Shown: positions 1 through 8,494 of the stretch, one piece after another
Position numbering within the stretch: position 1 is the stretch's first letter
Layout: every line of letters starts with the position of its first letter
Source of the DNA: an uncultured Clostridia bacterium
GTDB taxonomy: Bacteria > Bacillota > Clostridia > UBA1381 > UMGS1253
Direction of reading: 5' to 3'
DNA length: 44,387 nt
Assembly (NCBI GenBank): GCA_934456295.1
Contig: CAKSHB010000009.1
Location: 1 to 44,387, forward strand
The notes under the pieces: model-generated
Seen by the model: only the letters and a program-made list of their open reading frames with translations
The model's database searches: none
Told to the model about the DNA's origin: nothing
Made by a program: the position numbers and the translations under genes

Positions 1-324
<324 letters not shown>

Positions 325-498
325 ATTTTCGTTCGTTTAATTAGCTCTTTTCTGCTGACTTTTTTGTCAGGTGCAAAGCTCATGCTTTGCTTTTTAACTC
401 AAATTTTTGACAAGTTTCCTTGTTTGGTCATCACTGTTCAATTTTCAATGTCCAATGCTGCCTGCGGGGCTCTTTTTTACCGTCCCCCTCAAGCGACG
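325..498 (-). other. 16S rRNA leader (transcribed spacer)
   Basis: Sequence between the rRNA promoter and the mature 16S end, with no plausible protein. Read on the minus strand it contains ATTGAAAATTGAACAGTG, of the kind found in Firmicute rRNA spacers, and short hairpins (GCAAAGC/GCTTTGC, and CTGAC/GTCAG around an A-run) that probably take part in RNase III processing or antitermination. The role is inferred. Confidence 0.6.
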
Positions 499-504
499 TA
501 TGTT

Positions 505-533
505 AGTATACCACTTCTCATTCCCTTTGTCAA
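505..533 (-). promoter_or_regulatory. Strong sigma-A promoter of the rRNA operon
   Basis: On the minus strand: perfect -35 TTGACA (528-533), 17-base spacer, -10 TATACT (505-510). Upstream (534-570) is very A/T rich with A- and T-runs, like an UP element. Predicted start near 498. Placement and strength fit a ribosomal RNA promoter. The stretch from here to the tail of the next gene (about 534-663) holds no gene I can see. Confidence 0.85.
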
Positions 534-663
534 CACTTTTTTTAAACTTTTTTCGTTTTTTTCGCAAAATTTTATTCTTGTACGATTTTCTTCCTAATAT
601 AATGTATACCTAATGTTCATATATAATCAATTTCAAACTATCATATCCGCAAATTATCTTTTA

Positions 664-909
664 TCACATACTCTTTTCGGTCGTTTTTCTATACTAATTT
701 GGCGTTTTTCCATACATTTCCTTAAAATTTCTTCTGAAAAAACTCTCATTTTCATACCCGATTTTATTTATAATTTCCCCGACGTACAAATCTGTCGTCA
801 CAAGCAATTTTGCCGCAAAAACACATCTGCGTTCCTGCAATATCCTCGAAAACGATTCGTTCATAACTTTCTTTATCAGCATACCCGTATACGTTTCCGA
901 GTAGCCAAG
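664..909 (-). pseudogene. AraC-type DNA-binding tail, out of frame with the upstream kinase
   Basis: Minus-strand frame that takes over from the kinase at 909. It encodes both helix-turn-helix units of an AraC/XylS domain: first HTH around LGYSETYTGMLIKKV, second HTH ending IGYENESFFRRNFKEMYGKTP. It lies in the -1 frame relative to the kinase and joins it at the heptamer A AAA AAC (915-909). The reading stops at TAG (694-696) where AraC proteins usually continue with (S/N)EYR; after that TAG the frame still reads YRKTTEKSM and then TGA (664-666), as if a sense codon had become TAG. There is no ribosome binding site of its own at the first internal ATG. It is either a decayed domain or one reached by frameshifting. 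Confidence 0.75.
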
Positions 910-1913
910 TTTTTTGCCAGCTCGCCCAGACGAGCAGTTCTTATATTGCCGTCAACATACTCCTTTATCTCACGGCAAAGCTGTTCAGATGTCTTTTTCT
1001 CTTTTGTATCGTCCGAGTATGTTTCCAGCGTTTTCATCGCCTCACAAACCTCGTCCGCATATGGAATTGACGGCGCGGCACCTTTTTTTGAAACTGTGAG
1101 CGTAGCCGCCGCACAAGCCAGTCTTATCGCCTCCGACGTTGTTTTTCCTTCAGATACGGCGCACAAAAAATATCCTATAAACGTATCCCCTGCCGCAGTT
1201 GTATCCACTGTTTTCACCTTAAACGCGCTATGATATGACATCTGCTCTTTATCGGCATATATGCAGCCTTTTTTGCCGAGAGTAAATACAACCTTGAGTT
1301 TCGGATACATTTTTCTCATATAGGCGATAAATTCTTCGGGCTCCTCTTTGCCCGTAAAACCCTTCGCCTCAACTTCATTAAGGATAAGGTATGAGAGCAT
1401 ATTTATGTCAAGCTCTTTCAGCTTTTCATCGAACGGCGCCGGATTTAAAACAACCTCCATACCCTTTCTGTACGCGCTTTCTATTATATAATCCACATTG
1501 TTTATCTCATTTTGCACCAGCAATATATCGCCGCGTGAAAAATTCTTTAAAACTTCGTCAACATATCCCTCTGTTATCATGCTGTTTGACCCGCGGTGCA
1601 GAAAAATGCTGTTTTCGCCGCTTTCGCTCACCTGAATTATCGCATGCCCGTTTTTTATATCAAGCTCCTTCAAATATGAAACATCAGCTCCGCTTTGCGA
1701 TAAAATGTCCCGAAGCATTGCCCCGTCATTTCCGATACACCCTGCATGATATATCTTTGCACCCGCTTTTGCCGCGGCGACAGACTGGTTAAGACCTTTT
1801 CCTCCCGGGAATGTTTCAAAATCATATGTCATCTCTGTTTCGCCCGGGACAACGATATGGTCAACAGAATATACATAATCAATATTGCATGAGCCGAAAT
1901 TTATAATCTTCAT
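876..1913 (-). CDS. PfkB-family carbohydrate kinase (ribokinase-like), C-terminal HTH start frameshifted
   Basis: ATP-dependent sugar kinase of the ribokinase/PfkB fold, cytoplasmic. Near the N-terminus it has the first signature (PGGKGLNQSVAAAKAG); the second, with the catalytic Asp in the anion hole, reads DTTAAGDTFIGYFL. The kinase fold ends around residue 305. What follows (TSEQLCREIKEYVDGN...) is the first helix of an AraC-type DNA-binding domain, but the frame then runs into TGA after residue 345, while the rest of that domain continues in the -1 frame. Start chosen at ATG 1911-1913 because AAGGAG lies just upstream; longer in-frame starts lack such a site. It has its own promoter and is separated from the catabolic operon by a terminator. 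The substrate (ribose or another pentose/ketose) is not determinable. Confidence 0.85.
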   Translation of the reverse strand: MKIINFGSCNIDYVYSVDHIVVPGETEMTYDFETFPGGKGLNQSVAAAKAGAKIYHAGCIGNDGAMLRDILSQSGADVSYLKELDIKNGHAIIQVSESGENSIFLHRGSNSMITEGYVDEVLKNFSRGDILLVQNEINNVDYIIESAYRKGMEVVLNPAPFDEKLKELDINMLSYLILNEVEAKGFTGKEEPEEFIAYMRKMYPKLKVVFTLGKKGCIYADKEQMSYHSAFKVKTVDTTAAGDTFIGYFLCAVSEGKTTSEAIRLACAAATLTVSKKGAAPSIPYADEVCEAMKTLETYSDDTKEKKTSEQLCREIKEYVDGNIRTARLGELAKNLATRKRIRVC

Positions 1914-1936
1914 AGCAATTCTCCTTTTCACATCTA

Positions 1937-1965
1937 AGTATATCTGATTTTTCTGTAAGAAACAA
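1937..1965 (-). promoter_or_regulatory. Sigma-A promoter for the PfkB kinase
   Basis: Minus strand: TTGTTT (1960-1965), 17-base spacer, TATACT (1937-1942). Transcription would start near 1930, giving a 5' UTR under 20 bases that contains the AAGGAG site. Confidence 0.6.
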
Positions 1966-2040
1966 GCATAATTTCCGCATAAAAACAGACCGATTTCATC
2001 ATCTTTTATCATGTTAGCCGTAATACTGTAAAATGCGCCG

Positions 2041-2084
2041 AATAAAACAAGCACGCCGACAAAAACCGACGCGCCTGTTTTATT
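2041..2084 (-). terminator. Terminator of the catabolic operon
   Basis: Inverted repeat AATAAAACA (2041-2049) / TGTTTTATT (2076-2084) with GC-rich, imperfectly paired inner arms. It lies just after the Gfo/Idh/MocA stop and before the kinase promoter; A/T flanks make it usable in both directions. Confidence 0.6.
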
Positions 2085-2111
2085 TTTCTTCTGTAAATTC
2101 CTATGCCCCCG

Positions 2112-3155
2112 TTACAGTACACTTTTTTCTTTATAATCAATGTCAACTCCGCATGCACGCAATACCATCTTCTGCAGCTGTAGCTCATACTCATATGTGT
2201 ACGGATTTTCCTTTTCTCCGCGCACAAAGCTTGCAAAATCAAGCATCATGGCATCATATCGGTCCCCGGGCTCAAAATCGTACGTTTTTGTTACGCCGCA
2301 GGTTTTCCAGCCCTCGCGCGCAGTATCCTCTTTATACACCTCGCGCATGCTGCAAGTCATATTTCCGCCGTTTTCACCGAAACGCTCAATCGGGTTTATC
2401 TCAAGCGTACCTTTTGAGCCGCATATTACAAACTGACGGCGTGTAAATCCGCCCGGCTCGGCAGCGCTTGTTTTTGCAAACGAGATACCGTCCTTATAGC
2501 GGAACAGTGCAAATCCGACGTCCTCCGATGTCACGCCGTCTATGCCCGTTGCCATATTATACGGAATTATCTCGTCGGGAACGCCCTTAAGCTGAAATAT
2601 TAAATCTACCAGATGACATCCCAGAAAAAACATCATTCCTCCCTCAAAATTTGCCAGCCATTGCCTCTTTTCGCCCGTGTGTTCACAGTCCATATGTGCC
2701 TCAACCGCATATATTTCACCCGCTCTGCCGGAGGCAATTATCTCCTTTGCCCTTTTCAGAGCAGGATTATAGCGGTACATATATGCCATCTGGACGACAA
2801 CGTTTTTTCTCTTCGCGTCATACAGCAGCTTCTCAAAATCCTCGGCATTTGCTCCCGCAGGCTTGTCAACATGCACATGAATTCCTCTGTCAACGCATTT
2901 TTGTGCCGTTTTTACCAAATCATACTCGTACGTTTCAATCAACATTGCGTCAACATCTGAGTTCAGCAGCTCCTCCTCACCCATTCTCTTTAAGTCCCGA
3001 AACTCATTTCTGTCCTTTACCTTTTCATACTGCTCGTCAGACTCGGCAGCATAGCCGACAATTTCAAATATTTCGGGAAACTGCCTGACGCATGCTATCT
3101 TCCCGGGCGCATGGTCATGAAGCGTCCCTATCTGCCCTATTTTGATTTTTCTCAT
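2112..3155 (-). CDS. Gfo/Idh/MocA-family NAD(P)-dependent oxidoreductase
   Basis: 347-residue dehydrogenase of the glucose-fructose oxidoreductase / inositol dehydrogenase / MocA family. The N-terminal Rossmann domain starts KIKIGQIGTLHDHAPGK; the usual GxGxxG is loosened to GQIGTLHDH, as in several divergent members. The family motif with the conserved Lys-Pro is HVHVDKPAGANAEDF; the C-terminal alpha/beta domain contains a histidine in FLGCHLVDLIFQL at the usual active-site position. Such enzymes oxidise or reduce a sugar or cyclitol hydroxyl, often to a keto-sugar intermediate. ATG at 3153-3155 has GGAGG upstream; a longer in-frame ATG does not. It is the last gene of the minus-strand operon, 38 bases after the MDR gene. 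Substrate unknown. Confidence 0.88.
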   Translation of the reverse strand: MRKIKIGQIGTLHDHAPGKIACVRQFPEIFEIVGYAAESDEQYEKVKDRNEFRDLKRMGEEELLNSDVDAMLIETYEYDLVKTAQKCVDRGIHVHVDKPAGANAEDFEKLLYDAKRKNVVVQMAYMYRYNPALKRAKEIIASGRAGEIYAVEAHMDCEHTGEKRQWLANFEGGMMFFLGCHLVDLIFQLKGVPDEIIPYNMATGIDGVTSEDVGFALFRYKDGISFAKTSAAEPGGFTRRQFVICGSKGTLEINPIERFGENGGNMTCSMREVYKEDTAREGWKTCGVTKTYDFEPGDRYDAMMLDFASFVRGEKENPYTYEYELQLQKMVLRACGVDIDYKEKSVL

Positions 3156-3193
3156 GATAGTTCCTCCGATAAAACATTTATGGTATGTATCAA

Positions 3194-4216
3194 TCAAAGT
3201 TTTGACCAGTCAAACTGCACCCCAAACGGAAACTCTTTGTCATATGCCAGCCTGTCAAATACCTTCGGAGCATCTGCCGGCGAATGAACTTCGCTTATCA
3301 TCTTTTTTGCGTCTATTCTGCCGTGCGCAAGCATACGCAAAAATGCACCGCGGTCATCGGCAGCAGTCCACCAACCCGGCGACGATTCATGAATAGGGCG
3401 TGCGTTCGTATGCGCACCGATAAGCGTTATCCCGGGACCGTGAACCTTTCTGTAGTAATCGATGGTAAAATCGGAATTTCTCGTACAGCCCAAAAGCGTC
3501 ACTCTGCCGAAGCGCGCCATACAATCGAGCGCCTGCTGCAATCCTTTGCCGAGTCCCGTTACCTCTATGGCGGTATTTGCACCGCCTTGTGTAAGCTCCT
3601 TCACCTTTTCGGCAAAGTCCTTCTCGGTCGGGTCGAGAGCATAGTCGGCGCCGAGCTGCAAGGCAAGCTCTCTTCTCTGCTTATTCGGGTCAGCGGCAAT
3701 AATCGGCACAGCGCCCGACGCACGGAGAAGCGAAACCGCAAATGCACCGAGTATGCCTATACCCATAACGAGCGCCGACTCTCCCATCTCCAAATGTGTT
3801 TTTCTTATCGCTGCCATAGGGAAGGTTGCTATGTGCGTCATCGACGCCTCCGAAAGCGTAACCCTGTCATCATCTATCACAGTTACATTATCTTCGCTGC
3901 AAATATTGTACTGAGCATGGCAGCTCCATGACATTGCAACCCTGTCGCCGGCCTTAACATTTTCCACAGCTTTGCCCGCAGAAATAACTATGCCCGAACC
4001 GCTGTAGCCGAAAAATTTCGGAAACACGGGCTTATCGTCCGCATCTCTGTATGGGTTTGTGCTTGGGTCACCCATGAGATTTGCGCGCTCTGTACCGTTG
4101 CTTATCGTTGTAAATGCTGTCTTTACAAGAACCTCGTTATCTTTTATTTCACGGCATTCACACTCTGTAAGTTCCGCTTTTCCGATATCCGTGAATACAA
4201 TCTGCTTCATTTTCAT
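3194..4216 (-). CDS. MDR-family alcohol/sugar dehydrogenase-like protein
   Basis: 340-residue medium-chain dehydrogenase/reductase. The N-terminal GroES-like domain includes TTISNGTERANLMGDPS and FGYSGSGIVISAG; the nucleotide-binding Rossmann motif is VMGIGILGAFAVSLL. The usual GHE zinc signature and the four-cysteine structural-zinc loop are absent, so this is a BchC/threonine-dehydrogenase-like branch often found beside Gfo/Idh/MocA genes. Upstream GAAGGGA supports the ATG at 4214-4216. Two MDR genes and a Gfo/Idh gene in a row suggest successive redox steps on one carbohydrate or glycoside-derived compound; that is inference from context. Confidence 0.82.
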   Translation of the reverse strand: MKMKQIVFTDIGKAELTECECREIKDNEVLVKTAFTTISNGTERANLMGDPSTNPYRDADDKPVFPKFFGYSGSGIVISAGKAVENVKAGDRVAMSWSCHAQYNICSEDNVTVIDDDRVTLSEASMTHIATFPMAAIRKTHLEMGESALVMGIGILGAFAVSLLRASGAVPIIAADPNKQRRELALQLGADYALDPTEKDFAEKVKELTQGGANTAIEVTGLGKGLQQALDCMARFGRVTLLGCTRNSDFTIDYYRKVHGPGITLIGAHTNARPIHESSPGWWTAADDRGAFLRMLAHGRIDAKKMISEVHSPADAPKVFDRLAYDKEFPFGVQFDWSKL

Positions 4217-4243
4217 CGCTTTCCCTTCGTTTTTATTTTCTGC

Positions 4244-5227
4244 TCACTCAACGGTTAAAACAACTTTGCCGACATTTTCGCCTCTGTATAAAATATCATG
4301 CGCCTCTGCGGCAGAAGTAATCGGAAGAATTTTATATATCGTCGGCTTTACCTCGCCGCTTTCAACCTTCGGCCATACATTTTTTACAAGCTCGCCGAGT
4401 ATCTGCGCTTTAACCTGCGGCGTTCTTGAGCGCAGTGTGCTGCCGATAATGCGCACATTTCGTACATAAATATTTTTCAGGTCAATCTGTGTCATCTGCC
4501 CTGCCAGCGCCGCAATCATTATCCAGCGCGCTCCGTGGGTCAGATAATGTATACATTTGCCCATAATCTCACCGCCGAGGCAGTCTATCGCAACATCAAC
4601 GCCATGCCCCGACGCAAGTTCCGACTTTAAAACTTCAACAATATCTTCTTTTTCCGTATTTACAACAATATCCGCTCCGAGATGCGCTATGGACTTTTTC
4701 AGCTCATCTGAACGCACCGTTGTTATAACGCGCACACCGAATGCCTTCGCCATAGGGATTACCACGCTTGCAAGTCCGCTTGCGCCTGCATTCATAAGGA
4801 GCGTATTTCCTTTCTGTATCTTTCCCTCCCAAAATAAATTCAGATATGCCGTGGCAAACGCCTCGGGGATTGCGGCGGCTTCTGCCATTGTGCAGTTTTT
4901 CGGCACGGGCATGAGCATGTCATACTTTACCGCGGCATATTGGGCATATCCTCCTCCGCCGAGAAGTGCGCATACCTTGTCGCCGATTTTCCAATCCGAT
5001 TTCTCCTTTGCCCCTCTTCCTATCTCAACAATTTCGCCCGAGATTTCAAGCCCCATCCATTCGGGGCAGCCCTCGGGAGGCGGATAGTCGCCCTCACGCT
5101 GCATCAGGTCGGCACGGTTTAAAGCCGCGCACTCAACCTTTACCAGAACCTCATCCTCTTTTATAACCGGATCGGCCACATCGCTCCACGACAGGCTTCT
5201 GTCATCATTTACAAGTATCGCTTTCAT
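4244..5227 (-). CDS. Quinone oxidoreductase-like MDR protein (zinc-independent)
   Basis: 327-residue NAD(P)H:quinone-oxidoreductase-type MDR enzyme. Hallmarks: AALNRADLMQREGDYPPP (family motif N-R-x-D-x-x-x-R-x-G-x-Y-P), GLEISGEIVEIG, and the Rossmann segment LLMNAGASGLASVVIPMAKA. It resembles the PIG3/QorA branch, which reduces quinones or alpha,beta-unsaturated carbonyls with NADPH. Start ATG at 5227 has GGAGG at a normal distance. The gap to the next operon gene is 27 bases. The physiological substrate is unknown; in this operon it may reduce an enone produced by dehydration. Confidence 0.85.
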   Translation of the reverse strand: MKAILVNDDRSLSWSDVADPVIKEDEVLVKVECAALNRADLMQREGDYPPPEGCPEWMGLEISGEIVEIGRGAKEKSDWKIGDKVCALLGGGGYAQYAAVKYDMLMPVPKNCTMAEAAAIPEAFATAYLNLFWEGKIQKGNTLLMNAGASGLASVVIPMAKAFGVRVITTVRSDELKKSIAHLGADIVVNTEKEDIVEVLKSELASGHGVDVAIDCLGGEIMGKCIHYLTHGARWIMIAALAGQMTQIDLKNIYVRNVRIIGSTLRSRTPQVKAQILGELVKNVWPKVESGEVKPTIYKILPITSAAEAHDILYRGENVGKVVLTVE

Positions 5228-5239
5228 AATGTTCCTCCG

Positions 5240-6247
5240 TTATTTTAAATTTTTTAAATATTCGTCCATACGTGTATTAACCGCGGTTTCCTGCCATACA
5301 TATCCTTTCGGCAAAGCAGCAATTTCATGCGCAAGCCCTTCGCGCAACCCCATAAGCTCCGACTGTTTCATCCCTGTCGCATTAAGTATTTTTGAGTTGC
5401 CTATAACGCGATCAAAAAACCTGTCATATTTGAGCTGATATTCGCACATTTTGTTATTGTTTCCCCATATTCTCAAAAAGGTTTCCGTATCAACCGTTGT
5501 ATAGTCAAGTCCGCCGATTTGATTGTAATATTCGGCAATTTCCCTCCATGTGTGGTGTTCTGCAGTAGCCACAGTGTACGTTTCGCCGAAAGCATCTCTA
5601 TTTAAAATCAACCGCGAAATCATCTTTGCAACATCACCCGCCCAACTCATTGTGCCTTGTATGTTCATTGCCTCCTCGGGAAGAATTACAGTTTTATGAT
5701 TTGTCATTCTGTGTATAACAATATTTGCCTCAAGCGTTGTAAGCTGAAATCTGAACTTTGAATACGTGATTGCAGGACGTATAACTGTATAATTTTTATG
5801 CCCCGATGATGCAAGCAAATCCTCTCCGATTGCTTTATAGAGCGAATACTCAACATTTTTTTTAGCCAAAAATTCCTTATCCTGTGATACATCAAGCAAT
5901 CTGGGCGATTTTTCGGTTATAACGCTATCCGCATTCGCATATACTCTGTAGCTTGACAGGTATATATAATGTGCAGCGCCGGACAAAAGTATTTCCATTC
6001 TGCTTTTAAATGTTTTTTCAACATCTGAATAAATAAGTAAATCAACTATTGCATCATACTCATTTTTGAGAAGCTGTTTAAGTGCTTCATTATCCATAGC
6101 ATCCATTTTCATATATCGCAAAGCTGCATTATCCGAAGTCTTTTCATCGAGTGATACAACATCAACCTTATATCCCATATCAAGCAGATACGGTGTAAGA
6201 TATATCCCCATTGCCCCTGTTCCGCCTAACAAAAGTACCTTTTTCAT
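5240..6247 (-). CDS. NAD-dependent epimerase/dehydratase-like protein (extended SDR)
   Basis: 335 residues, extended short-chain dehydrogenase fold. N-terminal KVLLLGGTGAMGIYL gives the GxxGxxG dinucleotide site; the active-site region reads IYLSSYRVYAN (Ser/Tyr) and later VEYSLYKAIGEDLL with a YxxxK motif (Y-S-L-Y-K). The rest matches NAD-dependent epimerases that act on nucleotide sugars or related compounds. A GAGGGGG site precedes the ATG. It ends 12 bases before the QOR start, so the two are co-transcribed. Exact substrate not visible. Confidence 0.82.
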   Translation of the reverse strand: MKKVLLLGGTGAMGIYLTPYLLDMGYKVDVVSLDEKTSDNAALRYMKMDAMDNEALKQLLKNEYDAIVDLLIYSDVEKTFKSRMEILLSGAAHYIYLSSYRVYANADSVITEKSPRLLDVSQDKEFLAKKNVEYSLYKAIGEDLLASSGHKNYTVIRPAITYSKFRFQLTTLEANIVIHRMTNHKTVILPEEAMNIQGTMSWAGDVAKMISRLILNRDAFGETYTVATAEHHTWREIAEYYNQIGGLDYTTVDTETFLRIWGNNNKMCEYQLKYDRFFDRVIGNSKILNATGMKQSELMGLREGLAHEIAALPKGYVWQETAVNTRMDEYLKNLK

Positions 6248-6350
6248 AACTATATTCCCCCCCTCTGTTTTATATGCCCTTCCATTGTTTATTTCATCAG
6301 CTCATTTTTTTACTCACAATTACCTTACGGCGATTTAAACCTCAGCCTTT

Positions 6351-6542
6351 TTAATTCCATCTGCGCATGGCATTTCTGCCGCCGCCCAGAGAATTAATTT
6401 CGGACACTTTTTCGTCCAAAACCTCTTTGTTGATATCGCACATCAAAACATTTCCGCCAAGAAGTGCAAAGCTTTTTGAAAACGCAAAACCCATTCCCGA
6501 TGCCGCCCCCGTAACAACGGCCGTTTTTCCGTCAAAATTCAT
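6351..6542 (-). pseudogene. Short-chain dehydrogenase N-terminal remnant
   Basis: Encodes only the first ~50 residues of a classical SDR: FDGKTAVVTGAASGMGFAF carries the TGxxxGxG cofactor motif, followed by VLMCDINKEVLDEKV, the typical Asp for NAD. It then breaks into GGGRNAMRRWN and stop. Families are about 250 residues long, so the NNAG, Ser and YxxxK parts are missing. A second frame from about 6380 to 6337 reads AEMPCADGIKKAEV and stop, which hints at a frameshift plus a large internal deletion. A reasonable RBS (GGGGAGA) remains. It sits between the lyase-like gene and the epimerase gene, so the operon once had another dehydrogenase. Confidence 0.8.
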
Positions 6543-6564
6543 TTTTTCTTTCTCCCCAAAGCTA

Positions 6565-7371
6565 TCAGTCGAAATTTATATATTTTGTATTTTCCATAAC
6601 GGCGCGCACATTGCGCAATGTCGGCTGTGTCGGCGTTGAACCCTCATAATAATACGGTACGCACAGATAAAATCCGCAGCCGAACATCGGACCTGCAAGC
6701 CTGTGGCGCTTATAATGGGTTCCGCCCGACAAAAACAAAAACGGCACCTTCAGCTCCTTTTTCAGAAGCATTGTCGTGCGTATATTTTCCGCCTCCTCCT
6801 CGGGGCTGTTTGCCGCAGTTACGATTTTCACCACATCAGCGCCGCGCTTTTGCTGCTCAAAAGCAATTTCAAGCGTTTGTTCGGCAGGTATGTATTCGAG
6901 CACATGCGACGACATCAAAACCTCTTTGCCCATAGAATGAATTTTGTCTATCAGCTTTTTCTGTTTTTCAACAGCAGCAGGGCTGACCGACAGCTCGGGA
7001 TACTTGCAGCCCGTACGGCTTCTGTTCTCAAGCGGGCTTTCATCGAACATATCGCCCATAATATCGCCGATTGTCGCGCCGTACTCAAGAGCCCTCAAAA
7101 CCCCTTCGGCACATTCTTCATCGCTCATTCCCTTATTCTGGCATCCGCGGTAGTTTGTCACATAAATCGGTCTGCCGCACATTGCCTCATAAATGCTTTT
7201 TATGTCCTTTTCCGTACGGTATTTGCGTTCGATACTTTCAATCTGAAGCCCGAATGCGTCTGCGCCGTCTGCCAGCTCATCACGAACAATTCCGATACAC
7301 TCTGCCGGCGTCTTTTTTTGTATCATGCCGACAAGCAGCGGTCTTTCATGGTTTAAAAAAGTTGGTTTCAT
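6565..7371 (-). CDS. Type I 3-dehydroquinate dehydratase-like protein
   Basis: 268 residues, (beta/alpha)8 barrel related to class I 3-dehydroquinase (AroD). The Schiff-base pair is recognisable: His156 in VLMSSHVLEYIPA (family S-x-H-D-F) and Lys182 in GADVVKIVTAANSPEEE (family ADIVKIA). The C-terminal loop SGGTHYKRHRLAGPMFGCGF stands for MG-x-x-G-x-x-S-R, and GSTPTQPTL for S-A-P-G-Q; both are altered, so the substrate is probably not dehydroquinate itself. It is the first gene of a sugar-type redox operon and divergent from AraC/LacZ genes rather than near shikimate genes. A Schiff-base dehydratase or aldolase acting on a keto-sugar or cyclitol is a plausible inference. Confidence 0.75.
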   Translation of the reverse strand: MKPTFLNHERPLLVGMIQKKTPAECIGIVRDELADGADAFGLQIESIERKYRTEKDIKSIYEAMCGRPIYVTNYRGCQNKGMSDEECAEGVLRALEYGATIGDIMGDMFDESPLENRSRTGCKYPELSVSPAAVEKQKKLIDKIHSMGKEVLMSSHVLEYIPAEQTLEIAFEQQKRGADVVKIVTAANSPEEEAENIRTTMLLKKELKVPFLFLSGGTHYKRHRLAGPMFGCGFYLCVPYYYEGSTPTQPTLRNVRAVMENTKYINFD

Positions 7372-7473
7372 AATTCGTTTTCTCCTTTATTTTTCTGTTT
7401 ACCTTATTTATCCGTTTTCTGCATTTTCCGTTATATCTGTTTGTATTACGTTTGTCAGCCTAAGTATAGCACA

Positions 7474-7502
7474 TTGACTTTTCCGAAAAAATACATTATA
7501 CT
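7474..7502 (+). promoter_or_regulatory. Sigma-A promoter of the AraC regulator
   Basis: TTGACT (7474-7479), 17-base spacer, TATACT (7497-7502); start near 7509, 41 bases before the ATG. A TATACT also reads on the minus strand at 7463-7468 and could serve the divergent operon, but I see no good -35 for it. Confidence 0.7.
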
Positions 7503-7549
7503 ACTGTAAAGCGACACTATTCTATGATTTTTTATAAAGGAGAAGAAAA

Positions 7550-8353
7550 ATGAATGATATTTCGGACATGTCAAAACTGTCATTTTTCAAAATGGGAAAG
7601 TATGTTTACGACACATCGTTCACATGCGACTTCCGCGAAATTCCCAGACCGCATTTTTGCATGGGGCTTATAATAAAAGGTGAGGGCGATTTTGTATCGG
7701 GCGGCGAAACGGTTCATGTAAAACGCGGTGATATCATATTTGTGCCCGTCGGTTCGACATATGTTTCCTACTGGAGCGGCAAACCCGATATCCTGTACAT
7801 AAGTGCACATTTTTCCTTTGAAAATCCGTCGTCGTTTCTTCGCCGCAAAAAGATAAAAATTCAGAAAATCAGTCTGTCCGGCTTTGAAAACCTGAAAGAA
7901 AAATTCAGCCTCATGTATGAAAAATATGCCGGCACGGACACATCACAATTCTACGTTCTAAGCTTGTTTTTTGAAATTATGAGCAGGGTTTTTCCGCTTC
8001 TCAGATATAACGAAGTCAAAAAAATCGACGCTCAGATAGAAAAGGCGGCAGAATATATCGAGAGGAATTACAGAGAGGATTTTTGTGTTGAGCAGCTTGC
8101 CGCCGCAAGCAATATGAGCACATCGCATTTTTACTCACGCTTCAAATCCTCGCTCGGGTGCAGCCCAATTGAGTATAAGCACAGAATATGCATAAGGCGC
8201 GCCGAGCTTATGCTCATTGATGACTCCGAAAAATCCATAGAGGAAATAAGCGAATTTCTCGGCTTTTGCTCAAGTGCATATTTCAGGCGCATATTTAAAA
8301 AAATTACGGGCAAAACTCCTCGTGATTACCGAAAAGCCGGTGCGGAACTATAA
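7550..8353 (+). CDS. AraC-family transcriptional regulator
   Basis: 267 residues. N-terminal cupin-like sensor domain (about 20-110; VHVKRGDIIFVPVGSTYVS is the typical AraC_binding core), then a C-terminal double HTH (about 165-262): first HTH FCVEQLAAASNMSTSHFYSR, second HTH IEEISEFLGFCSSAYFRRIF, ending KITGKTPRDYRK. AAGGAG precedes the ATG. It lies between the divergent catabolic operon and the GH2 gene, so it is probably the sugar-responsive activator of one or both. Confidence 0.9.
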   Translation: MNDISDMSKLSFFKMGKYVYDTSFTCDFREIPRPHFCMGLIIKGEGDFVSGGETVHVKRGDIIFVPVGSTYVSYWSGKPDILYISAHFSFENPSSFLRRKKIKIQKISLSGFENLKEKFSLMYEKYAGTDTSQFYVLSLFFEIMSRVFPLLRYNEVKKIDAQIEKAAEYIERNYREDFCVEQLAAASNMSTSHFYSRFKSSLGCSPIEYKHRICIRRAELMLIDDSEKSIEEISEFLGFCSSAYFRRIFKKITGKTPRDYRKAGAEL

Positions 8354-8388
8354 CAATATTTATTTTTATATAAACATCTTGCATTTTG

Positions 8389-8417
8389 TTGAAATGCAGG
8401 GTGTTTTATTATATACT
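8389..8417 (+). promoter_or_regulatory. Putative promoter of the GH2 gene, overlapping a hairpin
   Basis: TTGAAA (8389-8394), 17-base spacer, TATACT (8412-8417). The -35 overlaps a small inverted repeat TGCATTT/AAATGCA (8380-8398) followed by GTGTTTT that may end the araC transcript. Confidence 0.55.
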
Positions 8418-8494
8418 TACAGTAGCAACAGTATTGTTTGTTTTACGACTCACATGAATATATCAAAATAATATAACAAATTTGGAGGATAAAG

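Noticed and set aside
664..909. Stop-codon reassignment (TAG read as sense) to explain the kinase-AraC tail
   Set aside because: mutS2, iorB and ruvA all end in TAG at the expected family length, so TAG is a normal stop here. Recoding would also not explain the frame change.
613..1233. 206-codon plus-strand ORF opposite the kinase
   Set aside because: Antisense shadow of a conserved kinase/AraC coding region, no RBS, no recognisable domain.
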